Below, in pieces: positions 42,694 to 53,414 of a DNA stretch of 60,084 nucleotides. The position numbers were made by a program, and so were the translations under genes. The stretch's first letter is position 1; each line of letters begins with the position of its first letter. The stretch is taken from assembly GCA_905480015.1 (NCBI GenBank), contig CAJQOT010000046.1:1-60084 (forward strand), written 5' to 3'. Origin of the DNA: an uncultured Rickettsiales bacterium (GTDB taxonomy: Bacteria > Pseudomonadota > Alphaproteobacteria > Rickettsiales > Deianiraeaceae). The notes beneath the pieces are model-generated. The model was not told the DNA's origin, did not search any database, and worked only from the letters and a program-made list of their open reading frames with translations.

Positions 42694-43017
42694 TTAAAAA
42701 GTTGAAAAAGAATTACCGCAACCACATTGTGATGTAGCGTTTGGGTTGGATATTTTAAACGCACCTCCGCCGATGCCATCCTCTTCATATGTCAATGTAG
42801 AGTTAATTAGCTTTGCGTTTATATCGCCAGAAGCAGTGCACACATAAGGGCTTTCTAACACCGTTACCTCATCACTTGATTTGCTATCAATATCAAGAAC
42901 ATCGTACTTATAAGAAAAGCCATTGCATCCGCCAGGTATAATAGAAATAGTGAGGCATTGACCACTTTGCAACACCCTCTGAAGCCTTTCCTGTGCCTCT
43001 TGTGAAACTTGCAACAT
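42694..43017 (-). CDS. A-type iron-sulfur carrier (IscA/ErpA family)
   Basis: This A-type carrier delivers Fe-S clusters to apo-proteins. The 107 residues show the three conserved Cys in GGCNGFSYKY and the terminal CGCGNSF. The family's SPYVCTASGDINAKLINSTLTYEE segment is present in diverged form. ErpA and IscA cannot be told apart by sequence here. Likely clients in this window are the fused oxidoreductase and ThiC. It sits between infC and the Bax-inhibitor gene in a tight minus-strand run. Confidence 0.9.
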   Translation of the reverse strand: MLQVSQEAQERLQRVLQSGQCLTISIIPGGCNGFSYKYDVLDIDSKSSDEVTVLESPYVCTASGDINAKLINSTLTYEEDGIGGGAFKISNPNATSQCGCGNSFSTF

Positions 43018-43020
43018 ATA

Positions 43021-43734
43021 TTAACGGCGCTCTCCAAAGAGATGTAACAAATGAATAAATATATTAATGAAATCTAAATACAAAGAAAAAGCACCCATAA
43101 TTGCTACTTTTTTTATCCCTTCATCGTCAATCTGGCCAGACTGATAGTGGTAATACATTGCTTTAATCTTCTGTGTGTCGTATGCTGTCAAACCTGTAAA
43201 TATTAAAACAGCCAAAATCGAAAGGATAAAAGACATAACATTGCTATGCATAAATATATTCACAATTGAAGCAACAATAACACCAATTAACGCCATCATT
43301 AAAAAGGACCCAAACGCTGATAAGTCTTTTTTCGTTGTATACCCATACATTGACATACTAGCAAATGTAATTGCAGTAATAAAAAATACCCTCGCAACAG
43401 ACTGCCCAGTGTACATCAAAAGAATCGATGAAAGTGAAAGCCCCATTAATACGGCATATCCATAAAATAACCCACGAGCTTTTATAAATGACATACTATT
43501 AATTTTTACTCCCAAAAACAATGCCATACCAAGTGGTGCAAACATTATAATAAAGCGTAAAGGGCTTTGAAATACTGCGTGTTGTAACGCAGGGGAGGAT
43601 ATTATCATTTGTGAAAAAATATATGCAACAACACCTGTTAATGCAAGGGCAAAAGACATATTTTTATAAACAAATGCCATATAGTCCCTAAGGCCGCCAG
43701 TATTTGTTTGTGATGCAGAATAAACGGTATTCAT
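43021..43734 (-). CDS. Bax inhibitor-1/YccA family membrane protein
   Basis: The 237 residues have seven membrane segments and the BI-1 family pattern: VYKNMSFALALTGVVAY, FAPLGMALFLG, and near the end FTGLTAYDTQKIKAMY, followed by GAFSLYLDFINIFIHLLHLFG. YccA-type members interact with the FtsH protease in E. coli, and related proteins form calcium leak channels. Which of these holds here is unknown. It is 3 bases upstream of the Fe-S carrier gene. Confidence 0.9.
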   Translation of the reverse strand: MNTVYSASQTNTGGLRDYMAFVYKNMSFALALTGVVAYIFSQMIISSPALQHAVFQSPLRFIIMFAPLGMALFLGVKINSMSFIKARGLFYGYAVLMGLSLSSILLMYTGQSVARVFFITAITFASMSMYGYTTKKDLSAFGSFLMMALIGVIVASIVNIFMHSNVMSFILSILAVLIFTGLTAYDTQKIKAMYYHYQSGQIDDEGIKKVAIMGAFSLYLDFINIFIHLLHLFGERR

Positions 43735-44040
43735 AATATTTTAATTATTAATTAATGAATTGTAGATTAAGATATTTTCTTTGTCAAGTTGAATAAATAC
43801 TCATATGCAATATTATAACGCAGAAAATAAAGGTCTAATTATTCTTCAATGCCTGAGGTAGCATTATAAATATACACCATCACATATAGAAGTTTAGAAT
43901 AGATGGCAAATGATACAAGGAGATCGCTAGCCTACCCTACCTTAACAAGTAAAATTTTGTGCCATTTGCGGTACGAATAAAAAGTTGACAGAAGAAAAAG
44001 AGACCTTATACATAAAGTAGCTTACTTTCTAATATATTTA
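43735..44040. other. Intergenic region between BI-1 and secA
   Basis: These 306 bases hold the divergent promoters of the BI-1 and secA genes. I see no gene; the longest ATG frame I noticed is 25 codons (43903 onward). A 7-bp inverted pair (GCAAATG and CATTTGC, near 43905 and 43959) could be a leader stem of secA. The plus-strand promoter is listed separately. Confidence 0.5.
43985..44012 (+). promoter_or_regulatory. Sigma70-type promoter of secA
   Basis: TTGACA at 43985-43990 and TATACA at 44007-44012 are separated by 16 bases. The -10 ends 28 bases before the secA ATG, leaving a short leader without a Shine-Dalgarno sequence. Confidence 0.55.
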
Positions 44041-46443
44041 ATGTTTAAAATTCTCGCAAAAATCTTTGGTTCAAGTAACGATAGAACTCTCGTATCGTAT
44101 AAATCAAAACTTCCCGAAATTCATAAATTTTACGAACAATTTAAATATTTCAAAGAAAATGAATTTGAGGTAAAAACAAATGAATTTCGTAAAAGAATTA
44201 AAGAAGGTGCGTCGCTTGAAAGCCTAATTCCCGAAGCATTTGCATTGGTGCAGGTAGCCTCGGAAAATACTCTCGGCATGAAGCATTACGATGTTCAACT
44301 TATTGGAGGCATGGTACTTCATGAGGGAAAAGTTGCAGAAATGGCAACTGGTGAGGGCAAAACGCTTGTTGCAACTTTACCCGCCTACCTTAATGCACTC
44401 GCTGGGAACTCTGTGCATATTGTTACAGTGAATGACTACCTTGCCCAAAGGGATGCTCAAACAATGCAACCATTGTTTGATTTACTTGCTATGAAATGTG
44501 ACTTTATCACAAGTGCAATTCCACCACACGAACGCACTGAAAAATATAATTCTGATATACTATACATCACTAACAATGAAATTGGGTTTGACTACCTCCG
44601 CGACAACATGCGAGACTCTTCTTCTGAACTTACACTTACAAAGCATGGTTTAAACTTCGCTATTATTGATGAAATCGACTCAATATTAATTGACGAATCA
44701 CGCACACCATTAATTATTTCCGGACCTGTTCAGCAATCACAAGATATCTACCACCTTGCAAGAGACATAGTGCAATCCTTCATAGAAGACGATTATGAAA
44801 TTGAAGAGAAAAATAATAGTGTTTACATTACAGATGTTGGATATCAAAGAATAGACACATTCCTTCAAAAAAGTGGTATAATTGAAAAGAATGAATCGGT
44901 TTACGAAACACATGACCTACAAACTCAAATCCGTAACAACCACATTATTCACAGCATAAACCAAGCACTCAAAGCGCACAAAACACTCAAAGAAAATACT
45001 GACTATATTATACGAAATAAATCAGTAATGATTATCGATGAATTTACAGGCAGAATTATGGACGGAAGGCGTTACTCAGATGGACTTCACCAAGCCATCG
45101 AGGCAAAACATAAGGTAGAAATTCAACACGAGTCGCAGACTCTTGCATCAATTACATACCAAAACTACTTTAGAATGTATAAAAAGCTTTCAGGGATGAC
45201 AGGAACCGCCTCCACAGAAGCCTCAGAATTTCATGAAATATACAGTCTTTCAGTTGTTTTAATACCAACACACAAACCCCTTATTAGGGAGGATGGCGAT
45301 GACTTTGTATACCGCACAGAGAAGGAAAAATTGGATGCAATCGTTGACGTTGTGAAGGAATCACATCAAAAAGGTCAGCCAGTGCTGCTAGGAACAACAT
45401 CAGTTGAGAAGTCCGAACAGCTTTCAGCACTTTTAAAACAACATAAGTTGCCACATAACGTTTTAAATGCAAAGCATCATGAAAAAGAGGCAGAAATTAT
45501 TGCAGATGCAGGCAAGTTGAAAGCGATCACCATCGCAACAAATATGGCAGGCCGTGGAACGGATATTATCCTTGGTGGCTCAGTTGATAAAATCATAGCA
45601 AAAAAAATTCGTTATATTCAAGATGAATCACGGAAAAAAGAGATAGCAAACAATGTTAAAGAAGGGCATGCGATAGATGCTCAAAAAGTTAAAGATGTAG
45701 GCGGCCTGTTTGTATTAGCCTCGGAAAGGCACGAATCTCGTAGAATAGACAACCAACTGCGTGGCAGAAGTGGCAGACAGGGAGACATTGGTAAAACACA
45801 ATTTTTTCTTTCACTAGAAGACGATCTTCTGCGTATTTTTGGCGGAGAAAAGCTAAATTCAATTCTTAAAACATTTGGCTTTAAAGAAGGGGAATCCATT
45901 CAACATCCATGGCTGAACCGCATAATTTTAAAATCACAAGGTAAAATTGAAGCACAACATTTTGAAGTCCGTAAAAACCTCATCAAGTATGATGACATAA
46001 TGAATACACAGAGGCAAATTGTCTATCAAAAGCGTATGGAGTTAATTAATCATCAAGTATCAATTGATAGCCATATTCTTAACACTATAAACAAAGTATC
46101 AAGTCAAGAATATCTTGTTTCACAAGGTGATTCCCCTGAAATAACAAGCCTTGTTTTAAATGAAGAAGGAGATAGCCTTTCTGCAAAACTGATAAATAAA
46201 TACAACAAGATGTACGGCGAAGCAGAGGGTAAAAGTAAAGCACGACACTTCTCCATTGCTATTTTAGACAGCCTTTGGAAGGAACACCTTTATACAGTTG
46301 ACGGGTTAAGACACAATATGCACCTTCGTTCTTACGCTCAAAAAGACCCCCTTAATGAGTATAAAATTGAAGTCTTCCAAACATTTGAAGCTCTACTAAA
46401 TAATTACCATACATTCTTACTGAAAGAATTACTTTCCAAGTAA
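44041..46443 (+). CDS. secA: Protein translocase ATPase SecA
   Basis: SecA drives preproteins through SecYEG. The 800 residues have Walker A MATGEGKT (101-108), the DEAD-like IIDEIDSILIDE, GMTGTA, and TNMAGRGTDIILGG, plus the LRGRSGRQGD motif of the second nucleotide domain. It ends with LLNNYHTFLLKELLSK, about 100 residues short of E. coli SecA. It lacks the C-terminal linker and the Cys-rich zinc motif that binds SecB. It converges on metC, overlapping its end by 15 bases. Confidence 0.96.
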   Translation: MFKILAKIFGSSNDRTLVSYKSKLPEIHKFYEQFKYFKENEFEVKTNEFRKRIKEGASLESLIPEAFALVQVASENTLGMKHYDVQLIGGMVLHEGKVAEMATGEGKTLVATLPAYLNALAGNSVHIVTVNDYLAQRDAQTMQPLFDLLAMKCDFITSAIPPHERTEKYNSDILYITNNEIGFDYLRDNMRDSSSELTLTKHGLNFAIIDEIDSILIDESRTPLIISGPVQQSQDIYHLARDIVQSFIEDDYEIEEKNNSVYITDVGYQRIDTFLQKSGIIEKNESVYETHDLQTQIRNNHIIHSINQALKAHKTLKENTDYIIRNKSVMIIDEFTGRIMDGRRYSDGLHQAIEAKHKVEIQHESQTLASITYQNYFRMYKKLSGMTGTASTEASEFHEIYSLSVVLIPTHKPLIREDGDDFVYRTEKEKLDAIVDVVKESHQKGQPVLLGTTSVEKSEQLSALLKQHKLPHNVLNAKHHEKEAEIIADAGKLKAITIATNMAGRGTDIILGGSVDKIIAKKIRYIQDESRKKEIANNVKEGHAIDAQKVKDVGGLFVLASERHESRRIDNQLRGRSGRQGDIGKTQFFLSLEDDLLRIFGGEKLNSILKTFGFKEGESIQHPWLNRIILKSQGKIEAQHFEVRKNLIKYDDIMNTQRQIVYQKRMELINHQVSIDSHILNTINKVSSQEYLVSQGDSPEITSLVLNEEGDSLSAKLINKYNKMYGEAEGKSKARHFSIAILDSLWKEHLYTVDGLRHNMHLRSYAQKDPLNEYKIEVFQTFEALLNNYHTFLLKELLSK

Positions 46444-47640
46444 ATCTAAAGAACTTAGTAAATCTTGACTGATATCATTCGCGTCTTCAAGCCCCACATA
46501 ACAACGTACCCCTGTATTTTCCCCACTAATAAGTGGAAACGAACGAGATTGCTGTAAGTTTTGCGGAAATGGTATCGCAAGAGACTCATACCCTCCCCAT
46601 GAATACCCCATAGCACACAACTCCAATGCATTAAAGAATTTCCCCATTTGGTCATCGGGATATTTTTTATCAAGAATTATTGAAAAAAGACTTCCATACC
46701 CCTTACATTGTGATTTATAAAATTTATAACCAGGAGTGCTTTGCTGTGAAGGGTGAAGTATTTGTTTAATTCTTGGGTGAGTTTTAATATTTGTAATAAC
46801 TTCATCCACTGCCTTTTGGTGTGCATCAAGCCTTGTTTTGAGCGTTCTAATTCCACGTAAAATATAATAGGCGTTCATTGCAGTGGTGTTTGCTCCAATT
46901 TCACGAGTTGAACCTGAAATTGCATTTGCACACTCTTCATTAAATGTTATTACACCGGCCATAATATCAGAGTGACCTGTCAGGTACTTTGTACATGCCT
47001 CAACAACAACATCAATGCCATATTCAAATGGATTAAGATTGTAAGCAGTGTAAAATGTATTGTCGAGTATTGTACGAATATTATGTTTTTTTGCAAGAGT
47101 TGCTATTGATGCAATATCTTGTGTTTCAAATGTTAACGAAGAAGGGCTTTCAAGGTATATAACATTTGTGTTAGGTTTGATTAATTTTTCAATCTCTTCA
47201 CTTGATGCAGATGGACTATAAAATGTGTGCTCTACACCGTAGCGTGCCAATGTTTTTGCAATAAAGCTACGCGTTGGGCCATATACACCATCTGAAGCTA
47301 AAATATGCGAACCTGTACGACAAAAAGCATTTAAAGCAACAACAATTGCTGAATAACCACAAGATGTCATTTTAGAATAAAATGATCCATCGTAAAGGCT
47401 TGCAATTGCTTCTTGGCAGTCAAAAATTGTATCCGTTCCGTTCCGTCCATAAGTTTTTTGCCTTGGGTTCATTTTTGCTGACCCACTATATATTTTGTCT
47501 ACAAACATAAATTCTTCGTATGTATCAAAAATTATAGTAGATGTTTGAAAGATACCGTTATTCACACATCCGTTTTGTTTTTTGGTGTCTCTTACTGTGT
47601 GAATTGCATGCGTTGCAAATGCTTGTTTGTTTTTTGACAT
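46429..47640 (-). CDS. metC: Cystathionine beta-lyase
   Basis: This enzyme splits cystathionine to homocysteine, pyruvate and ammonia using pyridoxal phosphate. The ATG at 47640 is preferred to one 36 bases upstream because it gives MSKNKQAFATHAIH, a normal start. Family features are KTYGRNGTDT, TSCGYSA, IRTILDNTFYT, the cofactor lysine K218 in VEACTKYLTGHSD, and the alphaproteobacterial GYSWGGYESL. Cystathionine gamma-synthase is related, but the last motif favours the lyase. It suggests at least partial methionine synthesis. It converges on secA. Confidence 0.85.
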   Translation of the reverse strand: MSKNKQAFATHAIHTVRDTKKQNGCVNNGIFQTSTIIFDTYEEFMFVDKIYSGSAKMNPRQKTYGRNGTDTIFDCQEAIASLYDGSFYSKMTSCGYSAIVVALNAFCRTGSHILASDGVYGPTRSFIAKTLARYGVEHTFYSPSASSEEIEKLIKPNTNVIYLESPSSLTFETQDIASIATLAKKHNIRTILDNTFYTAYNLNPFEYGIDVVVEACTKYLTGHSDIMAGVITFNEECANAISGSTREIGANTTAMNAYYILRGIRTLKTRLDAHQKAVDEVITNIKTHPRIKQILHPSQQSTPGYKFYKSQCKGYGSLFSIILDKKYPDDQMGKFFNALELCAMGYSWGGYESLAIPFPQNLQQSRSFPLISGENTGVRCYVGLEDANDISQDLLSSLDLLGK

Positions 47641-47715
47641 AATATTAAGTACAAAATTACTATTCTTTACAATCACAACATTATCATTTTATAATTCAAT
47701 ACTTTTTGATTAATA

Positions 47716-48246
47716 TTATTTAATAAATAAGCTCTGCATTACAGTATGAAGTTGAGATTTGACATCTTCAGATTTTATGATATTATTCTCCGTGTCAAAA
47801 ATTTCATAAAAATTTGGTACCGACAAACTACCCTTTACACTTCCGTCAAAAAACTTCGCCGATGCTACAGCCGACGCTAAAACACTAGAAGCACCACCCT
47901 TGCCAGGAGAGGTTGAAAGCATAATGATTGGTTTATTTTGAAATACCTTTGGATTAATACGAGAGCACCAGTCAAAAAGATTTTTATAAGCAGCACTGTA
48001 TGAACCATTATGTTCAGCAAAAGATATAACAATAGCATCGCTGTTTCCAATTTTTGATAAAAAGTCCCGTGCTAATTGTGGAATGCCAAGCTCTAATTCT
48101 TTGTCCTCACTAAACAAAGGAAGTTCGTAGTCGTTTAAATCAAGAATTTCAGTTTGAGCATTTTCCAGTAATTCAACGCAGTATGTTACAAGCTTTTTGT
48201 TAATCGACTTTGTGCTACTACTTGCAGCAAATGCTAATATCTCCAT
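47716..48246 (-). CDS. NAD(P)H-dependent FMN reductase family protein
   Basis: The 176-residue flavodoxin-like protein has AFAASSSTKSINKKL for phosphate binding, DYELPLFSEDKE, and ISFAEHNGSYSAAYKNLFDW at the flavin site, with STSPGKGGAS in the next loop. It reduces FMN or quinones with NAD(P)H. Whether it supplies reduced flavin to a specific enzyme is unknown. It lies 75 bases upstream of metC on the same strand and diverges from thiC. Confidence 0.83.
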   Translation of the reverse strand: MEILAFAASSSTKSINKKLVTYCVELLENAQTEILDLNDYELPLFSEDKELELGIPQLARDFLSKIGNSDAIVISFAEHNGSYSAAYKNLFDWCSRINPKVFQNKPIIMLSTSPGKGGASSVLASAVASAKFFDGSVKGSLSVPNFYEIFDTENNIIKSEDVKSQLHTVMQSLFIK

Positions 48247-48327
48247 AATAATTTAAATGAATAATTAGAGATGTATACATATTTAGAAGTCAATATAAAC
48301 TAGATGTCTATGTCAAAAATATACAAT

Positions 48328-50200
<1,873 letters not shown>

Positions 50201-50294
50201 CTTTGCCAAGAGTTCAGTCCGGTGTATTTCACTGCAATACTTTACTGCCTGTATATTCTTGCAAACAATTTGATATTGTATTATACCTTGCTTT

Positions 50295-50325
50295 GTAAGT
50301 AAACTTTGCATATAAATTTACTTAC
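50295..50325. promoter_or_regulatory. Inverted repeat upstream of the 147-residue hypothetical
   Basis: GTAAGTAAA (50295-50303) and TTTACTTAC (50317-50325) form a perfect 9-bp inverted repeat with a 13-base spacer. The core CTTTGTAAGTAA recurs at 50883-50894, upstream of fabG, suggesting a shared operator. Confidence 0.35.
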
Positions 50326-50373
50326 ATTAGATAATAATGCACTTTATAGTCATACATAATTAATGATAAAAAT

Positions 50374-50817
50374 ATGCAAAAAGGCACAGATATGAAAGAT
50401 ACTAGTGGGCACTTGAAAAAGCTCCAAGCCAGGGAACGCTATGATAACATAAAGCCAATAATAGATAAAATACAAGGCAATCTTTCCTCAATAACTGAGA
50501 TGCCACATCCAGAAAACTATTCTCACCTTGTACAATTGTGTAAATATATTGACCCAGAAATCACCCTTGCAATACACCCCCTTACTTCAGATAACATGAA
50601 AAGGTTGACGTTTGACATCACCCGTAATAATGTATACGACGTATTAAACACAGATGATACATACAACAAAAAAGAAGAAGTGACTCAAGCGCAGTTTTTA
50701 GAAATTTATACGGAGAAAGGATGGCAAGGTAAATGGGAAGGTGTGCAAACTCCATCAAAAAAGAGAATTGATGAGATCAAAAGATTTCACAACATTGCCG
50801 AACAGGTATCTCGATAA
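50374..50817 (+). CDS. Hypothetical protein
   Basis: The 147-residue product is hydrophilic and mostly helical, with an acid-base mix (HLKKLQARERYDNIKPIIDK) and no signal or membrane segment. It has a central DPEITLAIHPLTSD and ends with a charged helix. I recognise no family. It stands alone between thiC and fabG with its own palindromic upstream region, so it may be regulated with fabG. An effector or regulator role is possible but unsupported. Confidence 0.55.
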   Translation: MQKGTDMKDTSGHLKKLQARERYDNIKPIIDKIQGNLSSITEMPHPENYSHLVQLCKYIDPEITLAIHPLTSDNMKRLTFDITRNNVYDVLNTDDTYNKKEEVTQAQFLEIYTEKGWQGKWEGVQTPSKKRIDEIKRFHNIAEQVSR

Positions 50818-50848
50818 TTTTATACCTTATTGAGCGTTGCGTCTATAT

Positions 50849-50900
50849 GTCAAGCAATACACACTTAATGCTTGACATTTACTTTGTAAGTAAGAATTAA
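50849..50900 (+). promoter_or_regulatory. Hairpin and promoter upstream of fabG
   Basis: GTCAAGCA (50849-50856) and TGCTTGAC (50869-50876) form a perfect 8-bp inverted repeat around a 12-base loop. The second arm contains most of a TTGACA -35 (50872-50877), followed at 17 bases by AATTAA. The repeat may end upstream transcription or act as an operator over the fabG promoter. Confidence 0.45.
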
Positions 50901-50927
50901 ATTCTTGTTTATTTTGAGTAAAAAATT

Positions 50928-51650
50928 ATGGTAAATCTTGCAGGAAAAAAGGCGTTAATCACAGGGGCAACAAGTGGCATTGGTGCAGAAATTCTTAAAG
51001 TTTTTAGTCAATTAGGGGCAAATTCTGTTGCATCGGGAACGAATGAAGGTAAGCTTTTAGAGATTGAAAGTTCAGGAATATTTGCAAAAAAATGTAATAT
51101 TGCTAGTGCAAGTGAAATTAACGACCTTGTTAAGTTTACCGAAGAAAAGCTTGGTGGAATTGATATTCTTGTGTGTAATGCAGGAATTACAAAAGACGGA
51201 CTTATTATGACTATGAAGGAAGAGCAATGGGACGATGTTTTAAATATCAATTTAAAGTCTTCATTTTTATTAAGCAAGCCCATTATTAGAAAAATGATTA
51301 AACAGCGCTATGGGAGAATTATATTTATTTCGTCCGTCGTTGGCTTTACTGGTAACCCTGGGCAAGCAAACTATGTTGCGTCAAAGTCGGCATTAACGGG
51401 AATGGCAAAGTCAATAGCAAAAGAAATTGGCAGCCGTGGTATTACCGTTAATTGTGTTGCACCGGGTTTTATTCAAACACCAATGACTCACACCCTGCCG
51501 GAAGAACAAGCACAAAAACTTAAAGAGCAAATTGCACTCGGAAGATTGGGTCAGCCAGAAGAGGTTGCAAATGCTGTCGCGTTTTTAGCATCAGATTCTG
51601 CATCTTATATTACAGGCACAACCATTCATGTCAACGGAGGAATGTATTAA
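50928..51650 (+). CDS. fabG: 3-oxoacyl-ACP reductase
   Basis: FabG reduces 3-ketoacyl-ACP with NADPH in fatty acid elongation. The 240 residues are a classical short-chain dehydrogenase: TGATSGIGAEI for cofactor binding, LVCNAGITKDG, the catalytic Ser in ISSVVGFTGNPGQ, and Tyr-x3-Lys in NYVASKSALTG. The C-terminal GFIQTPMT and HVNGGMY segments are typical of FabG rather than other SDRs. It stands alone; fabD, fabF and acpP are not nearby. Confidence 0.93.
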   Translation: MVNLAGKKALITGATSGIGAEILKVFSQLGANSVASGTNEGKLLEIESSGIFAKKCNIASASEINDLVKFTEEKLGGIDILVCNAGITKDGLIMTMKEEQWDDVLNINLKSSFLLSKPIIRKMIKQRYGRIIFISSVVGFTGNPGQANYVASKSALTGMAKSIAKEIGSRGITVNCVAPGFIQTPMTHTLPEEQAQKLKEQIALGRLGQPEEVANAVAFLASDSASYITGTTIHVNGGMY

Positions 51651-51684
51651 GACTGCTCTAGAGTTATAGTTAATATAAAAATGC

Positions 51685-51700
51685 TTTACAATGTTGTAAA
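51685..51700. promoter_or_regulatory. Palindrome upstream of the OmpA-domain gene
   Basis: TTTACAA and TTGTAAA form a perfect 7-bp inverted repeat around TG, 37 bases before the start of the OmpA-domain gene. The TTTAC half-site resembles the sites upstream of fabG and its neighbour. Confidence 0.35.
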
Positions 51701-51737
51701 AGTATGTTACTGTATAAGGAAGTATTAAAATATCTTT

Positions 51738-53063
51738 ATGAAGGGTGGCGAAATTATTAAACTTTGTGTTTTTCTATCTATAACAAGCTGTATAGGCACG
51801 AAAGGGTCGGACTTTTATTCTGACCAAGCATATAAATCAATGGGCGTACATGGTGGACAAGACAATCCAACCAATGTAGTTCCAATCGTCCCTGGTGATC
51901 AACACAGGCAGAAGAGAATTACTGACAACCAAAAACACCATGACGACTTTATTTCTAGAGACGTTAATCAGCAAATGCCCTTTGCGTTGCAGAACACTCA
52001 AAATCATTCACGCCAAGTCAGTGACTCAAGAAATATCAATACAGTGAACATTCATAACGATTACTACGCCGAGTACTTACACACACTTGCATCTGAATAT
52101 GGTAAATATTCTACATTGTTTGCAAAAAAAGGTATGCAAAGCGATGCACAACTTTTAGACGCCAAATCACAAACAGCATCAAGCGGGCATGACGTAGTGT
52201 TTGAAACAGAATATTCATTTAATTTACCAGCAGACAAACAGTCCATCATTGTTCAGCAGAGAAAAACTTTAGAAAATATTAAGGCACGAATTGACATTCT
52301 AAAAGAACAGCCGCAAACTATTGCAAGAATACAGTCTGCATATGACTGCACAGTGTTAGAGGCAAAAAACCGTATGTATTCAAGAAATACACCGTGTGGG
52401 CTTGCATACTTTCACTCACTTGAAGATCTTGAGCAATCTTATGGCAAACTCAACACTGTACATGGCAATCAAGGTTATACACGGACACGGACCGAAAATA
52501 CTTCGTATAGCAGTCAGGGAAGTGGCAATGATATGGTAAACAGTCAGGGAAGTGGCAATGATATGGTAAGCAACCAAAGAAGCAGCCAAAGCACTTCAGA
52601 GGGAGAAAGTCACTTCGTTGAGAACAACTTTGAATATGAAGACAGGGCAACATTAAAATACGATAACCACAAATCGTTCGTTGTATATTACGACATAGGC
52701 TCTGATACACTGGACTCTACCGCAGTATATGCAATAAACCGCGCAATTGCATTTGCTCAAGAATATGACGATTATAACATCAATGTACTGGGATTTACTG
52801 ATAGGCTCGCATCTCGCGATTATAACAAATCACTTTCCGATAAAAGAGCGTCCCGCGTTCAAAAGGCATTAATAGAGCGTGGCATACCACATGGTAAAGT
52901 TAACAAACTAGTTTTCGGTGAAGATTACAACAGCATTAACACTCGCGATGGAGTTGGTGAATCATTCAACAGAAGAGTTGTAATTGAAGTTGATGTAAGT
53001 GCAGAATTTGACGAAGATACATTTATTATACAGCAAGCCTCGGAAAGCTCTCTTGCAAAGTAG
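51738..53063 (+). CDS. OmpA-domain lipoprotein
   Basis: The 441-residue protein has an N-terminal signal with a lipobox-like SITSCIG (Cys at 18), a long hydrophilic middle and a C-terminal OmpA/Pal domain (about 315-420). That domain has YYDIGSDTLDSTAV, NVLGFTDR with the Asp that contacts diaminopimelate, and SLSDKRASRVQKALIERG, ending FNRRVVIEVD. It would anchor the outer membrane to peptidoglycan. The middle is Gln/Asn/Ser-rich and carries a 30-base duplication. The lipobox, with Ser-Cys and a weak hydrophobic core, is not ideal. It is upstream of tRNA-Thr. Confidence 0.8.
   Translation: MKGGEIIKLCVFLSITSCIGTKGSDFYSDQAYKSMGVHGGQDNPTNVVPIVPGDQHRQKRITDNQKHHDDFISRDVNQQMPFALQNTQNHSRQVSDSRNINTVNIHNDYYAEYLHTLASEYGKYSTLFAKKGMQSDAQLLDAKSQTASSGHDVVFETEYSFNLPADKQSIIVQQRKTLENIKARIDILKEQPQTIARIQSAYDCTVLEAKNRMYSRNTPCGLAYFHSLEDLEQSYGKLNTVHGNQGYTRTRTENTSYSSQGSGNDMVNSQGSGNDMVSNQRSSQSTSEGESHFVENNFEYEDRATLKYDNHKSFVVYYDIGSDTLDSTAVYAINRAIAFAQEYDDYNINVLGFTDRLASRDYNKSLSDKRASRVQKALIERGIPHGKVNKLVFGEDYNSINTRDGVGESFNRRVVIEVDVSAEFDEDTFIIQQASESSLAK
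52511..52570 (+). repeat. 30-base tandem duplication in the OmpA-domain gene
   Basis: Two 30-base units (52511-52540 and 52541-52570) differ at one base and encode SQGSGNDMV-N/S within the Gln/Ser-rich linker. Copy number may vary between strains without breaking the frame. Confidence 0.85.
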
Positions 53064-53107
53064 TTTTTGCTTGACAATTTTAATAGATAAGACTTTGAAG
53101 TTTTGAA

Positions 53108-53182
53108 GCCGAATTAGCTCAGTGGTAGAGCAGCCGTCTTGTAAGCGGCAGGTCGTCAGTTCGACTCTGACATTCGGCACCA
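53108..53182 (+). tRNA. tRNA-Thr(TGT)
   Basis: The cloverleaf is complete: acceptor stem GCCGAAT/ATTCGGC, a D arm with GCTCAGTGGTAGAGC, and anticodon stem GCCGT/GCGGC with a final T-G pair. The loop is CTTGTAA (anticodon TGT), the T arm GTCAG/CTGAC with TTCGACT, then discriminator A and an encoded CCA. TGT reads ACA and other ACN codons. Confidence 0.93.
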
Positions 53183-53414
53183 CCACTTTTTTAGTTATAG
53201 CAACACTTTAAGCACATTCTGCAATCATTTGAAAAATCTCTATTTTTTCTTGGTTTTACCCTGAGCTACAAAAATTGCACATCTACACAAACAAGAATCG
53301 ATTACTTATTAAGCAAGTAGTCACAATTAAATCCCCATGGAATAGCGTAAATACTCCTAGTTAGAATCTATAACTTTAACTTCAATTATAATTAATAGCA
53401 GTGAAAAAGAAAGT
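53183..53414. other. Non-coding stretch after tRNA-Thr
   Basis: This stretch contains T- and A-rich sequence with many stops in all frames. I see no gene or clear terminator beyond a T-run just after the tRNA (53187-53192). It probably belongs to the decayed insertion that follows. Confidence 0.4.
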
